From NCBI RefSeq assembly GCF_001953865.1, contig NZ_MQUQ01000003.1, positions 571,917-635,916 of the forward strand: a stretch of 64,000 nucleotides of DNA. Reading direction: 5' to 3'. The notes under the pieces are model-generated. The model saw only the letters and a program-made list of their open reading frames with translations. It was not told the DNA's origin and searched no databases. This DNA comes from Amycolatopsis coloradensis. GTDB taxonomy: Bacteria > Actinomycetota > Actinomycetes > Mycobacteriales > Pseudonocardiaceae. Shown here one piece after another: positions 27,032-35,708 of the stretch; the first letter of the stretch is position 1, and every line of letters begins with the position of its first letter. A program made the position numbers and the translations under genes.

Positions 27032-27100
27032 CCGCGAAAGCCCCAGGTCAGTGGATGTCCACTTAGGACATGGGGCTTTCGCTTTGACTCGGACTCCCCG

Positions 27101-27610
27101 ATGACCGAGACCCTGCCGGATGATCTCCGCGCCGACGTCCAAACGCTCAGGGACTAACCACGACATGCGTCACGAACTCCGGCCCGCCGACGTCGGCATC
27201 GGGCTCGGCAGCCACGACCTCGGCGTCGCGACCCCGCACCGCGGAACTGTTCCACGCCGGGATGTTCCCACTCATCGTCTTCACCAGCGCCAACATCGCG
27301 CTCACTCGGAGGCTGCTGGCGTCTCGCGGCCTCAATGTTGCTTCGGTCGTTCTCATCTCGCGGCCGTATCAGCAGCGACGGGCGTATGCGACTTGCAGGA
27401 AGCTCTGGCCCGAGGTCGACATCATCTGTGCTTCGCGGCCGCTTTCGCTGGACGAGTACATCGAGAGCATCGGCGATGTGGACCGGGTCATCAACATGCT
27501 TGTCAGGGATACCCAACTTATTACTGTCCATGCCGAACGCGGTTTCGCGATTCACCAAGAGATCCCTGACAATGTGACAGAATCCTATGAGCGTCTTGTC
27601 CGAGCCGATC
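27101..27610 (+). pseudogene. Degraded ydcF copy outside attR
   Basis: Begins MTETLPDDLRADVQTL like the intact ydcF (21952) but has a 1-nt insertion creating TAA after ~16 codons, a TTC-to-CCGC change near 27234 that shifts frame, and a deletion of about 130 nt after the VFTSAN region. Good similarity resumes (RPYQQRRAYATC ... EYIESIGDVDRVINML) to about 27610. It lies on the chromosome side of attR, so it is probably the last trace of an earlier element at this tRNA. Confidence 0.8.
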
Positions 27611-27664
27611 GACTGCGGGGACCCCTCCCCTTAACCCGCCGTTACCTTCCGCAGCGTGCGAAGA

Positions 27665-28186
27665 ATGTCGAGCGACAGCACCGCGTCTGCCTTGCTGACC
27701 GTTCTGGCGGGGGCGCTGCTCCTCCCGCTGTTGATGGTCGGCGCGATCTTCCTCCTCATCGGCCTGAACACGGGCAGCGCGCCGGGGCCGTACACCGTCG
27801 TTTTCGCCAGGCCGGGCGACGAATGCGGGGCGACCGGGCACTACCTCGACGCGTCCACCGGCGAGCCGCTGAGGTGCATGGGGCCTGGACTGCTCCGGAT
27901 GTCCTCGATCGAGTTTCCCGGTTTTTCCCCTGAGCAGAACAACGAGGTGCGCCGCTGGATGAGCACGTTGGTGGAGGACGGCGAGCTGAGCGTCTTCGAC
28001 CATCGTGCGATCCAGGGCAGGATCGAGGGGATCGCGGCCGAATTGCCGCCGGGAACGCGTGTCGAGCGGGAGTCCGGCACGACGGAGATCTGGATCGGCG
28101 CGGGCTTGACGGGCGCCGGGCTGCTCTTGGGTTCCGGCTTCGCCTGGCGGTGGTTCCAGAACTACCGGAACGGTTTCCCTCACTAG
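27665..28186 (+). CDS. Two-helix membrane protein, hypothetical
   Basis: 173 aa from ATG 27665 (GTG 27656 also possible). An N-terminal helix (LLPLLMVGAIFLLIGL) and a C-terminal helix (IGAGLTGAGLLLGSGFAW) flank an outer domain of ~110 residues with two Cys (DECGATGHY, PLRCMGPG). Not recognised. Confidence 0.65.
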   Translation: MSSDSTASALLTVLAGALLLPLLMVGAIFLLIGLNTGSAPGPYTVVFARPGDECGATGHYLDASTGEPLRCMGPGLLRMSSIEFPGFSPEQNNEVRRWMSTLVEDGELSVFDHRAIQGRIEGIAAELPPGTRVERESGTTEIWIGAGLTGAGLLLGSGFAWRWFQNYRNGFPH

Positions 28187-28359
28187 CCACACAGCGGCGA
28201 AATGTCCAAATTGATCCGCAAAGCGGCGTCGGTGAAATACCGCTCGTCATTGTCCATCGACGTGTAGACATCATCGACCCGCGTTAAGTGGTGGTCGCCG
28301 CTGCCGACGGCCAGGATGTGGCCACCGGCGGTACATCCGGTCTGAACGGTGCAGACGAT
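28183..28359 (-). pseudogene. C-terminal gene remnant
   Basis: About 58 GC3-rich codons (HILAVGSGDHHLTRVDD, then RYFTDAALRINLDISPLCG) end in TAG at 28183. An in-frame TAG sits immediately upstream of the coding-like run and no start is available. It looks like the tail of a truncated secreted protein; four Cys suggest extracellular origin. Tail-to-tail with the gene before it. The remaining bases to 28435 show nothing. Confidence 0.35.
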
Positions 28360-28435
28360 CTCCTACTCGGCCCTCCGAACTCCTCGGGTCGCGAAAGTTC
28401 GTCGCACGGACGACGCGGTTGTTACGGTGCCGATC

Positions 28436-28924
28436 ATGGAGATCCGGCAGTTCACCGAAGACGACTGGCCGCGGGTGTGGCCCATCGTGCGCGAGGTCGT
28501 GCGGGCGGCGGACACGTACACCTACGATCCCGGCCTGAGCGAGGAAGACGCTCGCGAGACCTGGGTCGAGACGCCGCCGGGCCTGACGGTGGTCGCGGTC
28601 GAGGACGGCCGGGTGCTCGGCACGGCCAAGACGGGGCCGAACCGCGACGGACCCGGGTCGCATGTCTCGACGGCCAGCTTCATGGTGGACAAAGATCTTC
28701 GCGGCAAGGGTGTCGGCAGCGCGTTGTGCGCGTATGTCCTGGATTGGGCCAAGGCACAGGGGTTCGCGGGGATGCAGTTCAACGCGGTCGCCGAGTCGAA
28801 CGTGGCCGGGATCCGGGTCTACGAACGGCTCGGGTTCGAGATCGTCGGGACGGTGCCGGGCGCGTTCGAGCACCCGGCGCTGGGGCGCGTCGGGTTGCAC
28901 GTCATGTACTGCGACTTCGGCTGA
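28436..28924 (+). CDS. GNAT family N-acetyltransferase
   Basis: 162 aa from ATG 28436 (MEIRQFTEDDWPRV). Acetyl-CoA loop VDKDLRGKGVGSALC, then FNAVAESNVAGIRVYERLGF typical of RimI/PhnO-like GNATs. Resembles the subgroup acting on amine or phosphinothricin-like substrates, but the substrate cannot be read from sequence. Confidence 0.87.
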   Translation: MEIRQFTEDDWPRVWPIVREVVRAADTYTYDPGLSEEDARETWVETPPGLTVVAVEDGRVLGTAKTGPNRDGPGSHVSTASFMVDKDLRGKGVGSALCAYVLDWAKAQGFAGMQFNAVAESNVAGIRVYERLGFEIVGTVPGAFEHPALGRVGLHVMYCDFG

Positions 28925-28927
28925 GGG

Positions 28928-29581
28928 TCAGCCTTCGACGAGTTCCCACGGGGCATCGGCGCTGGGGCGGTCGTACACCTGGCCGGGCGCGGCGCTCAGC
29001 ACCAGCGCGACGTCCGGGTACAGCGTGACGGCGTGCTCCATCTCGAGGGCTTCGACCTCGAAGTCCTCGTTCTCCGGCACCTGGAAGCCGACGAGCAGCC
29101 AGGTGCCGTCCGCCTCGCGGACGACCTGGCGCACGGCGCGGGCCGGGGCGGCGGGATCGGTGGCGATCTCGGCGAGTTCGGTGCTCACCTGGACCTCTTC
29201 CAGCGGCGAGCCGGGATGCGTCCACGCCGCGAGGCGGGCGGCGCGCACCAGGAGATCCTCGTCGTCGTCATCCGAATCGGCGACCGAGCTCAGCAGCCAC
29301 GTACGGCGCTCCGGGTCCCAGTCGGCGGCCATGCCGGTGGGGAGGCCGGCGAGCGCGGCGATTTCGGGGATGAGGTCCACCGCTTCCCGCAGGGGCAGCG
29401 CGCCGAACGCGTCGCGGTTGAGTTCCATGTCCTCGGAGAACTCGTTGCCGTCGCTGATGAACCAGTCACCGTCGTCGTCCAGCACGACGAACGCGAGGTT
29501 CGACGGGTCCTCCACGAGCGACCGGGAGATGATGACCGGCGACTCCGGATCCTGGCGCAACGGCCAGTTCTCGCTCGACAT
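28928..29581 (-). CDS. Hypothetical acidic cytoplasmic protein
   Basis: 217 aa from ATG 29581 (MSSENWPLRQDPESP). Very acidic, with a DSDDDDED run near the middle, and two similar halves beginning SPVIISRSLVEDPSNLAFVV and EEVQVSTELAEIATDP. No membrane or catalytic motif is seen. It lies 86 nt after a DUF4279 gene on the same strand. Confidence 0.65.
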   Translation of the reverse strand: MSSENWPLRQDPESPVIISRSLVEDPSNLAFVVLDDDGDWFISDGNEFSEDMELNRDAFGALPLREAVDLIPEIAALAGLPTGMAADWDPERRTWLLSSVADSDDDDEDLLVRAARLAAWTHPGSPLEEVQVSTELAEIATDPAAPARAVRQVVREADGTWLLVGFQVPENEDFEVEALEMEHAVTLYPDVALVLSAAPGQVYDRPSADAPWELVEG

Positions 29582-29667
29582 GCTGGGCTCCCAACGGGGT
29601 TGTCCGGCTGTGGGGCACCATCCCACCATCTCCTGCGTTCCCGCCGCGCACCGGACCGGCCGAAGCG

Positions 29668-30069
29668 TCACTCGCTGAGGTCGTACTCGTCGACGTCCAG
29701 CGCCGCGGCGGCTTCGGTGAGAAACGCGATCACGGCAGGCGAGAGATGCCAGCCGAATTCCTCGCCTCCGTCCCGGTGATGGAAGTAGCGCACCACCTGA
29801 AGCACCGCGCTCACCCCCTCGTCCGCCAGGGTCCGGATTCCCGGGCGGACCGGGGCGAGCCTGCCGATCACGCTCTCGATCTGGTCGTCGACCGGTTCCG
29901 AACCCCGATGCGTCACCTTCCAGGCGTGCATCCGCGGCAACCGGTGTTCGGCGGACCGCGAACCCAGTACCAGGACCTCGTCGGGCTGCATACCGAGCCG
30001 CGCGGTGATCTCCGCGGCGGACACGGTTTCGCTCTTCAAAGCGAAGTAGCAGTACTGGTGGACCTTCAT
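29668..30069 (-). CDS. DUF4279 domain protein
   Basis: 133 aa. Begins KVHQYCYFALKSETVSAAEI, continues with RLGMQPDEVLVLGS and a C-terminal EEFGWHLSPAVIAFL, the pattern of DUF4279. These proteins occur in toxin-immunity-like settings but their role is not established. Divergent from the PPOX gene. Confidence 0.7.
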   Translation of the reverse strand: MKVHQYCYFALKSETVSAAEITARLGMQPDEVLVLGSRSAEHRLPRMHAWKVTHRGSEPVDDQIESVIGRLAPVRPGIRTLADEGVSAVLQVVRYFHHRDGGEEFGWHLSPAVIAFLTEAAAALDVDEYDLSE

Positions 30070-30105
30070 AGGCCAGGGACCCTAGCTTTCGGGCAAGCTG
30101 ACCAG

Positions 30106-30498
30106 GTGAAACGTGATCAATCGCTTATCGAACGTCTCACCCGGGAGCGCAACGCCTGGTTGTGCACACTTCGCGCGGACGGTTCACCGCACGTCACGCC
30201 GGTGTGGTTCGTCTATCTGGGCGACGTCTTCTGGGTCAGTAGCGGCGACCGGAACGTGAAGGTGCGCAACGTCGCCGAAGACCCGCGCGTCAGCCTCGCG
30301 CTCGAAGACGGCGACGCCCCCGTGGTCGCCGAAGGCCTTGCCCGTGTCCATCGCGAAGCTCTGCGCGAAGACGTTCTCGCGGCGCTGGCGGCGAAGTACG
30401 ACGGCTGGGCGGCAGGCGAGGAAGTCGAGCCGTTCGGGGCCAGAGTGCTGCTGGAAATCCCCGTAAAGCGGTGGCTGCTCCAGGGTATCGCCCAATAG
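30106..30498 (+). CDS. PPOX-class flavin/F420-dependent oxidoreductase
   Basis: 130 aa from GTG 30106. Split-barrel fold with ERNAWLCTLRADGSPHVTPV, then VWVSSGDRNVKVRNVAEDPR, as in pyridoxamine-phosphate-oxidase-like proteins of actinobacteria, many of which use F420. The W-V-SS-K-R region is the usual phosphate contact. Substrate unknown. Confidence 0.85.
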   Translation: MKRDQSLIERLTRERNAWLCTLRADGSPHVTPVWFVYLGDVFWVSSGDRNVKVRNVAEDPRVSLALEDGDAPVVAEGLARVHREALREDVLAALAAKYDGWAAGEEVEPFGARVLLEIPVKRWLLQGIAQ

Positions 30499-30532
30499 TC
30501 TTGAAAGTCCGATACCGATCTTGGGATGGACG

Positions 30533-31060
30533 ATGCTGACCGGTGAACTGATCCGCTTACGGCCGCTGGAGCCCGAGGACGCCGACACGCTGTGGCGCTG
30601 GCACAACGACCCGGAGGTCGTGCGCTGGTTGACGTCGGATCACCCGGAATCGCTCGCCCAGATCCGCGAGCGCTTCGCCAGGCGGGAGCCCAACAGCTAC
30701 GCACGGGTGAGCTTCGCGATCGAGAGCCTCGCCGTCGGCACTCTGATCGGCACCTGCACCCTGCGCGACGCCACACCGGAACAGGGGCGTGCGGAACTCG
30801 ACATCTACCTCGGCGAGAAGGATCACTGGGGCGGCGGCTACGGCACCGACGCCATGCGCACGCTTTGCCGCTACGGCTTCGAAAAGATGCGGCTGCACAT
30901 GATCGCGCTGTGGGTCGTGGTCGACAACGAGGCCGCGATCCACATCTACCAGAAGCTCGGGTTCCAGGTGGACGGCAGGCACCGGCAGGCGTTCCGCGGC
31001 CAGAACGGCGAGTGGCACGACAAGTACCTGATGAGCCTGCTCGAAGGGGAACTCCGCTAG
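30533..31060 (+). CDS. GNAT family N-acetyltransferase (RimJ/RimL type)
   Basis: 175 aa from ATG 30533. Begins LTGELIRLRPLEPEDADTLW, has EKDHWGGGYGTDAMRTL (CoA loop) and DNEAAIHIYQKLGFQVDGRH, typical of RimJ/RimL/SpeG-like enzymes. 3' end overlaps the convergent MmcQ-like gene by 4 nt. Confidence 0.87.
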   Translation: MLTGELIRLRPLEPEDADTLWRWHNDPEVVRWLTSDHPESLAQIRERFARREPNSYARVSFAIESLAVGTLIGTCTLRDATPEQGRAELDIYLGEKDHWGGGYGTDAMRTLCRYGFEKMRLHMIALWVVVDNEAAIHIYQKLGFQVDGRHRQAFRGQNGEWHDKYLMSLLEGELR

Positions 31061-31404
31061 TCGTCCAAACCTCTCGTGAGCCTGGCGGGCGCCTTCAACC
31101 GCCAGGCTTCCTCGATGAGCTCACGCAGCTGCGCCTTCTCGACTTTTTCCAGGTCGACGAGGATCGCGCCGTAGCCGTCGTAATGCGGCGTGGTGAAGTA
31201 CGCGGGGTCACCGGAGGCCAGCAGGGCCTCCTTCTCCGCGTGCTCGCACAGCAGCATCAGCCCGCCCTCGGCCTCGGTGCGCAGCCGGGCGAAGTTCTTG
31301 CCCGCGACCTTCAGCGACGGTGTGTGGTACGAAGTGGACTCCTCCACCTCCGGCAGCCTGCCCGCCAGGTCCACGACTTCTTCCCAGGTCGTCATGGCGG
31401 ACAT
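31057..31404 (-). CDS. MmcQ/YjbR family protein
   Basis: 115 aa from ATG 31404, or 112 aa from ATG 31395. Contains LPEVEESTSYHTPSLKVAGK and DPAYFTTPHYDGYGAILVDL, the signature of the YjbR fold (double-wing DNA-binding-like). Role unknown. Confidence 0.85.
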   Translation of the reverse strand: MSAMTTWEEVVDLAGRLPEVEESTSYHTPSLKVAGKNFARLRTEAEGGLMLLCEHAEKEALLASGDPAYFTTPHYDGYGAILVDLEKVEKAQLRELIEEAWRLKAPARLTRGLDD

Positions 31405-31450
31405 TGTGCACTGGGTCACTGACAAATCCACGCCGAAGATGTCACCTGGG

Positions 31451-33139
31451 CTACGGGAGGACGGTGATCCGATCCGCGGCGGGCGGGGCGATGCCCGGGT
31501 GTGCCGCGAAGTACGCGATCAGCGCGTCCAGGTCCACCGGACCACCCGAAAGATCGGTCCCCTTGGTGAATTCGGTGAAGCCGTCCCCGCCGGCGGCGAG
31601 GAAGTTGTTCACCGACACGCGGTACGACGCCGCCGGGTCGATCGGCGTGCCGCCGAGCGTCAGGTTCGAGATGCGCGAACCGGCGGGCGCGGTCGCCGAA
31701 TAGGAGTACTTCAGCGACTTCGAGATCTGCAGGATCCGCACGACGCCGTTCGCCTGCCACTGCTGCTCGAGCACGTTCTTCAGGTTCGCCCCGGTGAGCG
31801 TGATCGTCTGCATGATGTTCGCGAACGGCTGCACGGCGAACGCCTCGCCGTAGGTCACGACACCGTCGCCCTCACCATTCGGCGAAGATGCGTAGCTGAA
31901 GTCCGTGCGGATGCCGCCCGGGTTCGTCATGGCGATCTGCGCGCCATTCGACCGCGTGGCCTCGAGCTGGGCGTCCGCGATGACGTCGCCGAGCGGCGAC
32001 TCACCGGAGGCCGCGCCCTCGTCGACCAGGTCGGCGGTGATGGTGCCGACGGCCTTGTTCGCGATCGGCGCGGCCTTGGTCTTGGCCTCTTCGATCAGGT
32101 CCTGCACGGTGCGGTCCGGCTTGACGTCGCGAGTCACGATCTCGTTGTGCGCCTTGGTCTCGCCACGCACGACGTCGCGGGTCCGGCGGTCGATCTTCAG
32201 GTCGACGACCGACAGCAGACGACCGAACGAAGCACCCTGGATCACCGGGCGGGGCTTGCCCTCGGGGTCGTTGATCACGCAGTTGTACTGCTGGTGGCTG
32301 TGCCCGGTGAAGATCGCGTCCACTTCGGACGTCACCTGCCGCGCGATCGCGGTCGCGGCGCCCGGCTTGACCTTGCACTCGTCCGGACCGGCGGTCTCGG
32401 AGTTGTCGCCCTGGTGCAGCAGCACGACCTGCGCCTTGACGCCGAACAGGTCGAGCAGCTTCGCGGTGCGGTCGATCGCCTGGACCTCTTCGCCGAACTT
32501 CAGGCCCTTGATCGCCTCCGGGGTGACGACCTGCGGCAGGTCCTTCAGCGTCGCGCCGATGACACCGATCGGGACACCGCCGGAGAATTCGATGCTGAAC
32601 GGCAGCAACGCCGGGAGGCCGTTCTCGTGGTACACGTTGGCGCCGAGGAACGGGAAATTCGCGCCCTTGAAGGACTTCCGGAACTGGCAGCCGTCGGCCG
32701 GGTGGCAACCGCCGTTCTGGACGCGGCGGAGTTCCTTGAGTCCTTCGTCGAATTCGTGGTTGCCCACCACGGAAGCCTCGACACCGAGCAGGTTCAGCAG
32801 TTCGACGGTCGGCTCGTCGTGGAACAACGCCGAGATCACCGGCGACGCGCCGATGCTGTCACCGGCCGAAAGCACGACCGTATTGCGCGCTTCGCCGCGA
32901 AGCCGCTTCAGGTGCGTCGCGAGGTAGGCAGCGCCACCGGCGTTGACCGTCGCGCCACCGGGCAAGGTGACGCGGCCGCTCGAACCGGACGGCGGTTCGA
33001 GGTTTCCGTGCAGGTCGTTGAACGTGACGATCCGGACATCGGTGGTGGCAGGCGCGGCGGACGCGGGCACGGCGACGGTGACCAACGCGGCACCGACGAC
33101 CAAGGCCAGCCGGGCGGTGAACTTCGTTCTTGGGCGCAC
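31451..33139 (-). CDS. Secreted 5'-nucleotidase / 2',3'-cyclic phosphodiesterase
   Basis: 562 aa from GTG 33139, giving a clean Sec signal (LALVVGAALVTVAVPASAAP). Metallophosphatase motifs are VTFNDLHGNLEP, LSAGDSIGASP, VGNHEFDEG, LLHQGDN and TGHSHQQYN. The C-terminal 5'-nucleotidase domain has NPGGIRTD, then FLAAGGDGFTEF. It hydrolyses extracellular nucleotides to nucleosides and phosphate. No ribosome site is obvious, and the frame is open far upstream across a hydrolase relic, so the start is chosen by the signal peptide. Confidence 0.88.
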   Translation of the reverse strand: MRPRTKFTARLALVVGAALVTVAVPASAAPATTDVRIVTFNDLHGNLEPPSGSSGRVTLPGGATVNAGGAAYLATHLKRLRGEARNTVVLSAGDSIGASPVISALFHDEPTVELLNLLGVEASVVGNHEFDEGLKELRRVQNGGCHPADGCQFRKSFKGANFPFLGANVYHENGLPALLPFSIEFSGGVPIGVIGATLKDLPQVVTPEAIKGLKFGEEVQAIDRTAKLLDLFGVKAQVVLLHQGDNSETAGPDECKVKPGAATAIARQVTSEVDAIFTGHSHQQYNCVINDPEGKPRPVIQGASFGRLLSVVDLKIDRRTRDVVRGETKAHNEIVTRDVKPDRTVQDLIEEAKTKAAPIANKAVGTITADLVDEGAASGESPLGDVIADAQLEATRSNGAQIAMTNPGGIRTDFSYASSPNGEGDGVVTYGEAFAVQPFANIMQTITLTGANLKNVLEQQWQANGVVRILQISKSLKYSYSATAPAGSRISNLTLGGTPIDPAASYRVSVNNFLAAGGDGFTEFTKGTDLSGGPVDLDALIAYFAAHPGIAPPAADRITVLP

Positions 33140-33204
33140 GGCGGAGGAGTTTGCCTGGCGAACCTGACCTGCACCAGAGGAAAAATCAGGACGATAGGCA
33201 AACG

Positions 33205-33430
33205 TCACATGTCGCGTGAACCGTTCAGCAGCAGTTTCGTCACCAGCTCGGGTTCGTCGTTCATCGGCACGTGCCCGCAGCCGGGAAGGATCAGCAGTTC
33301 GCCTTCGGCGCGATCCGCCGCAACTCGGCGACCTTCGGGCGGGGAGGATGCGATGGGGTGCGGACTCGCCGAAACCGGGCAGATCGACGGTGATGACGTC
33401 TCGGTGCGAACGCGAGGCCAGGCTATTTAC
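33205..33430 (-). pseudogene. Alpha/beta hydrolase remnant, internal deletion
   Basis: A 5' piece (HRDVITVDLPGFGESAPH) and, in another frame, a 3' piece (GELLILPGCGHVPMNDEPE, catalytic His) ending at TGA 33205 are the two ends of an alpha/beta hydrolase. The central part with the nucleophile elbow is gone. It fills the gap between the 5'-nucleotidase and GNAT genes. Confidence 0.65.
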
Positions 33431-33926
33431 TGCTACCGGCGGTAATAGGTAAATACGGCAACACGTAGCAAAAGCGTTCACGCCGCCGGGTGACGTCGTT
33501 CGGCATCGGCTCCAGTTCACCCGTCGCGACGAACCCCAGCCGCAGATACAGCCGTCGCGCCCGGTCGTTGTCCTCCGCGACATGCAGCCATACCTCGCGC
33601 GCGCCGTCGGCCTCGGCGGCTGACCGCAGTTCACCCATCAGCTTCGTGCCGAGCCCTCGTCCGCGTGCCTCGGGCGCGACCCACATCGAGTAGAGGATCC
33701 AGCCGTCGTCGCGTGCCCGTCCGGCGACGAGGCCGACCGGGCGGCCGTCGTCGAACGCGGCGAACCAGGCGTCCTCGGCCAGCCTCGCGAGCCACTCTTC
33801 GTCGGACTGCGCCCGTTCCGCCGCGGCGATCGAGCCGTAGTTCTCGGGGGTGTCCGTCAGGGCACGCAGGCGGATCCCACGGAAAACGTCGAGGTCTCCG
33901 GCGGCCAGCCGTCGCACGAGCAGCAT
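33423..33926 (-). CDS. GNAT family N-acetyltransferase
   Basis: 167 aa from ATG 33926 (MLLVRRLAAGDLDVFRGIR). CoA loop VAPEARGRGLGTKLMGEL, then AEDNDRARRLYLRLGFVATG. 3' end runs to TAG 33423 against the hydrolase relic. Substrate unknown. Confidence 0.85.
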   Translation of the reverse strand: MLLVRRLAAGDLDVFRGIRLRALTDTPENYGSIAAAERAQSDEEWLARLAEDAWFAAFDDGRPVGLVAGRARDDGWILYSMWVAPEARGRGLGTKLMGELRSAAEADGAREVWLHVAEDNDRARRLYLRLGFVATGELEPMPNDVTRRRERFCYVLPYLPITAGSSK

Positions 33927-34077
33927 CCGGGCAGAATCCCACGGCCGGCGCCGGGGCGGGGAGCGAGTATTCGCCGATCGGCCAAGATCGGGGTCGGCCA
34001 CTCGGCCGATTCGGCCCCGTCCGCCGCGGCCCTTCGACCGAAGTGGCGGGACCGCCGGGATCCCTAACGTCGGTGTC

Positions 34078-34725
34078 ATGACGAACGCACAGGTCACCGC
34101 TTTGCAGTACGGCTTGATCGGCTTCTTCGCGCTTTGGGCGACGGTGCTGATCCCGCAGCTGATCCTCCTGCACGCGCGGCACGGCCAGGTGCGCCTTCGT
34201 CCCGTCCTGACGATGGCCGCCGTGCTGCTCTACGGCACCATGACGCTCGCGGTGACCTTCCTGCCGCTGCCAGGGCCCGGCGTCAACCGGCTGAGCCAGA
34301 CCGTGCAGCTGACCCCGTTCCAGTGGATCACCGACATCCACACCGAACTGCTCAAGCACGGACTCCCGATGGCCGACTGGTTCACCACCCAGACCTTCCA
34401 GCAGGCCACCATGAACGTGCTGCTGTTCGTCCCGCTCGGTTTCTTCGCCAGGACGCTCTGGAGGCGCGGCTTCGTCGGCACGACGCTGATCGGTCTCGCC
34501 GCTTCACTGCTGATCGAGAGCACACAGCTGACCGCGAACTTCGGCACCGCGCCCTACGTCTACCGGATCTTCGACGTCGACGACCTGCTCAACAACACCG
34601 GTGGCGCGATGCTCGGCTGGATCGCCGGAGCCCTGCTGCTCAGCCTCGTGCGGAAGCCCGTTCCGTCAATGGTCGAGGTGCAGCCGTTGCGCCGCGAGCG
34701 GGTCGACCTCGCCCAGGCTCGCTAG
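34078..34725 (+). CDS. VanZ family protein
   Basis: 215 aa with about five membrane helices. VanZ pattern: TLAVTFLPLP near helix 2, MNVLLFVPLGFFARTL, LLIESTQL and FDVDDLLNNTGGAMLGWI. VanZ of Tn1546 gives low-level teicoplanin resistance, but chromosomal relatives are of unknown role. Confidence 0.88.
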   Translation: MTNAQVTALQYGLIGFFALWATVLIPQLILLHARHGQVRLRPVLTMAAVLLYGTMTLAVTFLPLPGPGVNRLSQTVQLTPFQWITDIHTELLKHGLPMADWFTTQTFQQATMNVLLFVPLGFFARTLWRRGFVGTTLIGLAASLLIESTQLTANFGTAPYVYRIFDVDDLLNNTGGAMLGWIAGALLLSLVRKPVPSMVEVQPLRRERVDLAQAR

Positions 34726-34842
34726 TCTCGCCCGCCGTCGTTGGGCCGCGCGCCGCGCGGCCCGCCGGTCTTCCGCGACCACCAGCACGGTAGCCACCAC
34801 GAAGATCAACGCGACCAGGCCGAGGATGAGCGAGAGCTGCAA
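34666..34842 (-). CDS. Small single-helix membrane protein, TTG start
   Basis: 58 aa. TTG 34842 follows GAGGAGG by 5 bases, which decides the start. One membrane helix (LILGLVALIFVVATVLVVA) is followed by a very basic stretch (DRRAARRAAQRRRARL), so N-out/C-in is likely. Its last 60 nt overlap the vanZ 3' end on the opposite strand. Codons are GC3-rich. Role unknown. Confidence 0.55.
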   Translation of the reverse strand: MQLSLILGLVALIFVVATVLVVAEDRRAARRAAQRRRARLASLGEVDPLAAQRLHLDH

Positions 34843-34982
34843 AACGCCTCCTCGAATACGGCCTTGTGTGCGAGATCACAAACAGTACGCAGGTCGTGGT
34901 GACTTGGCCACCCCTTGCGACGAAAGTGGGTGTCGCGGATCACGGGGCCCGGCACCGAGAGCCCAGGCCACGCGGGCTGGGT

Positions 34983-35043
34983 AGGTGTCGCGAAAGCCAC
35001 TTTCGGGACACCTGATGTCCTGAAAGTGGCTTTCGCGACACCT
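34983..35043. repeat. Long nested hairpin
   Basis: 28-nt arms (34983-35010, 35016-35043) with one mismatch and a 5-nt loop. Each arm contains GAAAGCCACTTTC, itself a quasi-palindrome. Partial echoes of the arm occur at 34920-34940. Probably a transcription terminator or a repeat family member of this genus. Confidence 0.7.
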
Positions 35044-35080
35044 GAAGCCGACACAAGGCGAGCGGAGCACCTCACGCCCG

Positions 35081-35104
35081 CCGCATTTAGTCCTCTAAAT
35101 GCGG
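35081..35104. repeat. Short palindromic hairpin
   Basis: CCGCATTTAG-TCCT-CTAAATGCGG, perfect 10-bp arms with a 4-nt loop, 35 nt before the mug start. AT-rich tips in a GC-rich context. Operator or repeat. Confidence 0.55.
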
Positions 35105-35138
35105 TGGTCGTGAACGCCCCTGCTCCATACCCGTCAGC

Positions 35139-35708
35139 GTGCCGGAAACTGGCCAGGTGAGGACACGACCGACCAAGGACGAACTGGCCGCCGCGTACGG
35201 CAAGACCATCGACGACGTCATCGCGCCGGATCTCGACGTGCTGTTCTGCGGAATCAACCCCGGCCTCTACTCCGGCGCCCTCGGCCTGCACTTCGCCAGA
35301 CCGGGGAACCGGTTCTGGCCCGCCCTGCATCGCGGCGGCTTCACCCCGCGCCTGCTCGATCCGAGCGAGCAGGACGAACTCCTCGGCTACGGACTCGGCA
35401 TCACGAACGTCGTCGCGCGGACGACGGCGCGGGCCGACGAACTGACGAAGGACGAATTCCTCGAAGGTGGGCGCCTTCTCACGGCGAGGGTCGCCGAATA
35501 CCGGCCACGGTGGCTCGCCGTGGTCGGGATCACGGCCTTCCGGACCGCGTTCGGCCTGCCGAAGGCGAAAGTCGGCCCGCAGGACGGCGCAATCGGTGGC
35601 GCGCGGGTCTGGGTACTGCCGAATCCGAGCGGGTTGAACGCGCACTGGACGCCTCCGGCGCTCGGGGACGAGTTCGGTCGCCTCCGGGCCGGAGTCCACT
35701 CTGAGTAG
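35139..35708 (+). CDS. mug: G/U mismatch-specific DNA glycosylase
   Basis: 189 aa from GTG 35139, or 183 aa from GTG 35157. Removes uracil or ethenocytosine opposite G. Motif 1 GINPG at 38-42 with Asn40, FARPGNRFWPALHRGGFT, GYGLGITNVVAR, and motif 2 LPNPSGLNAHW are all present. Stands alone. Confidence 0.9.
   Translation: MPETGQVRTRPTKDELAAAYGKTIDDVIAPDLDVLFCGINPGLYSGALGLHFARPGNRFWPALHRGGFTPRLLDPSEQDELLGYGLGITNVVARTTARADELTKDEFLEGGRLLTARVAEYRPRWLAVVGITAFRTAFGLPKAKVGPQDGAIGGARVWVLPNPSGLNAHWTPPALGDEFGRLRAGVHSE

Noticed and set aside
31451-33634. 5'-nucleotidase starting at 33634
   Set aside because: The extra N-terminus crosses the hydrolase relic and GNAT gene out of frame; a proper signal peptide begins at 33139.
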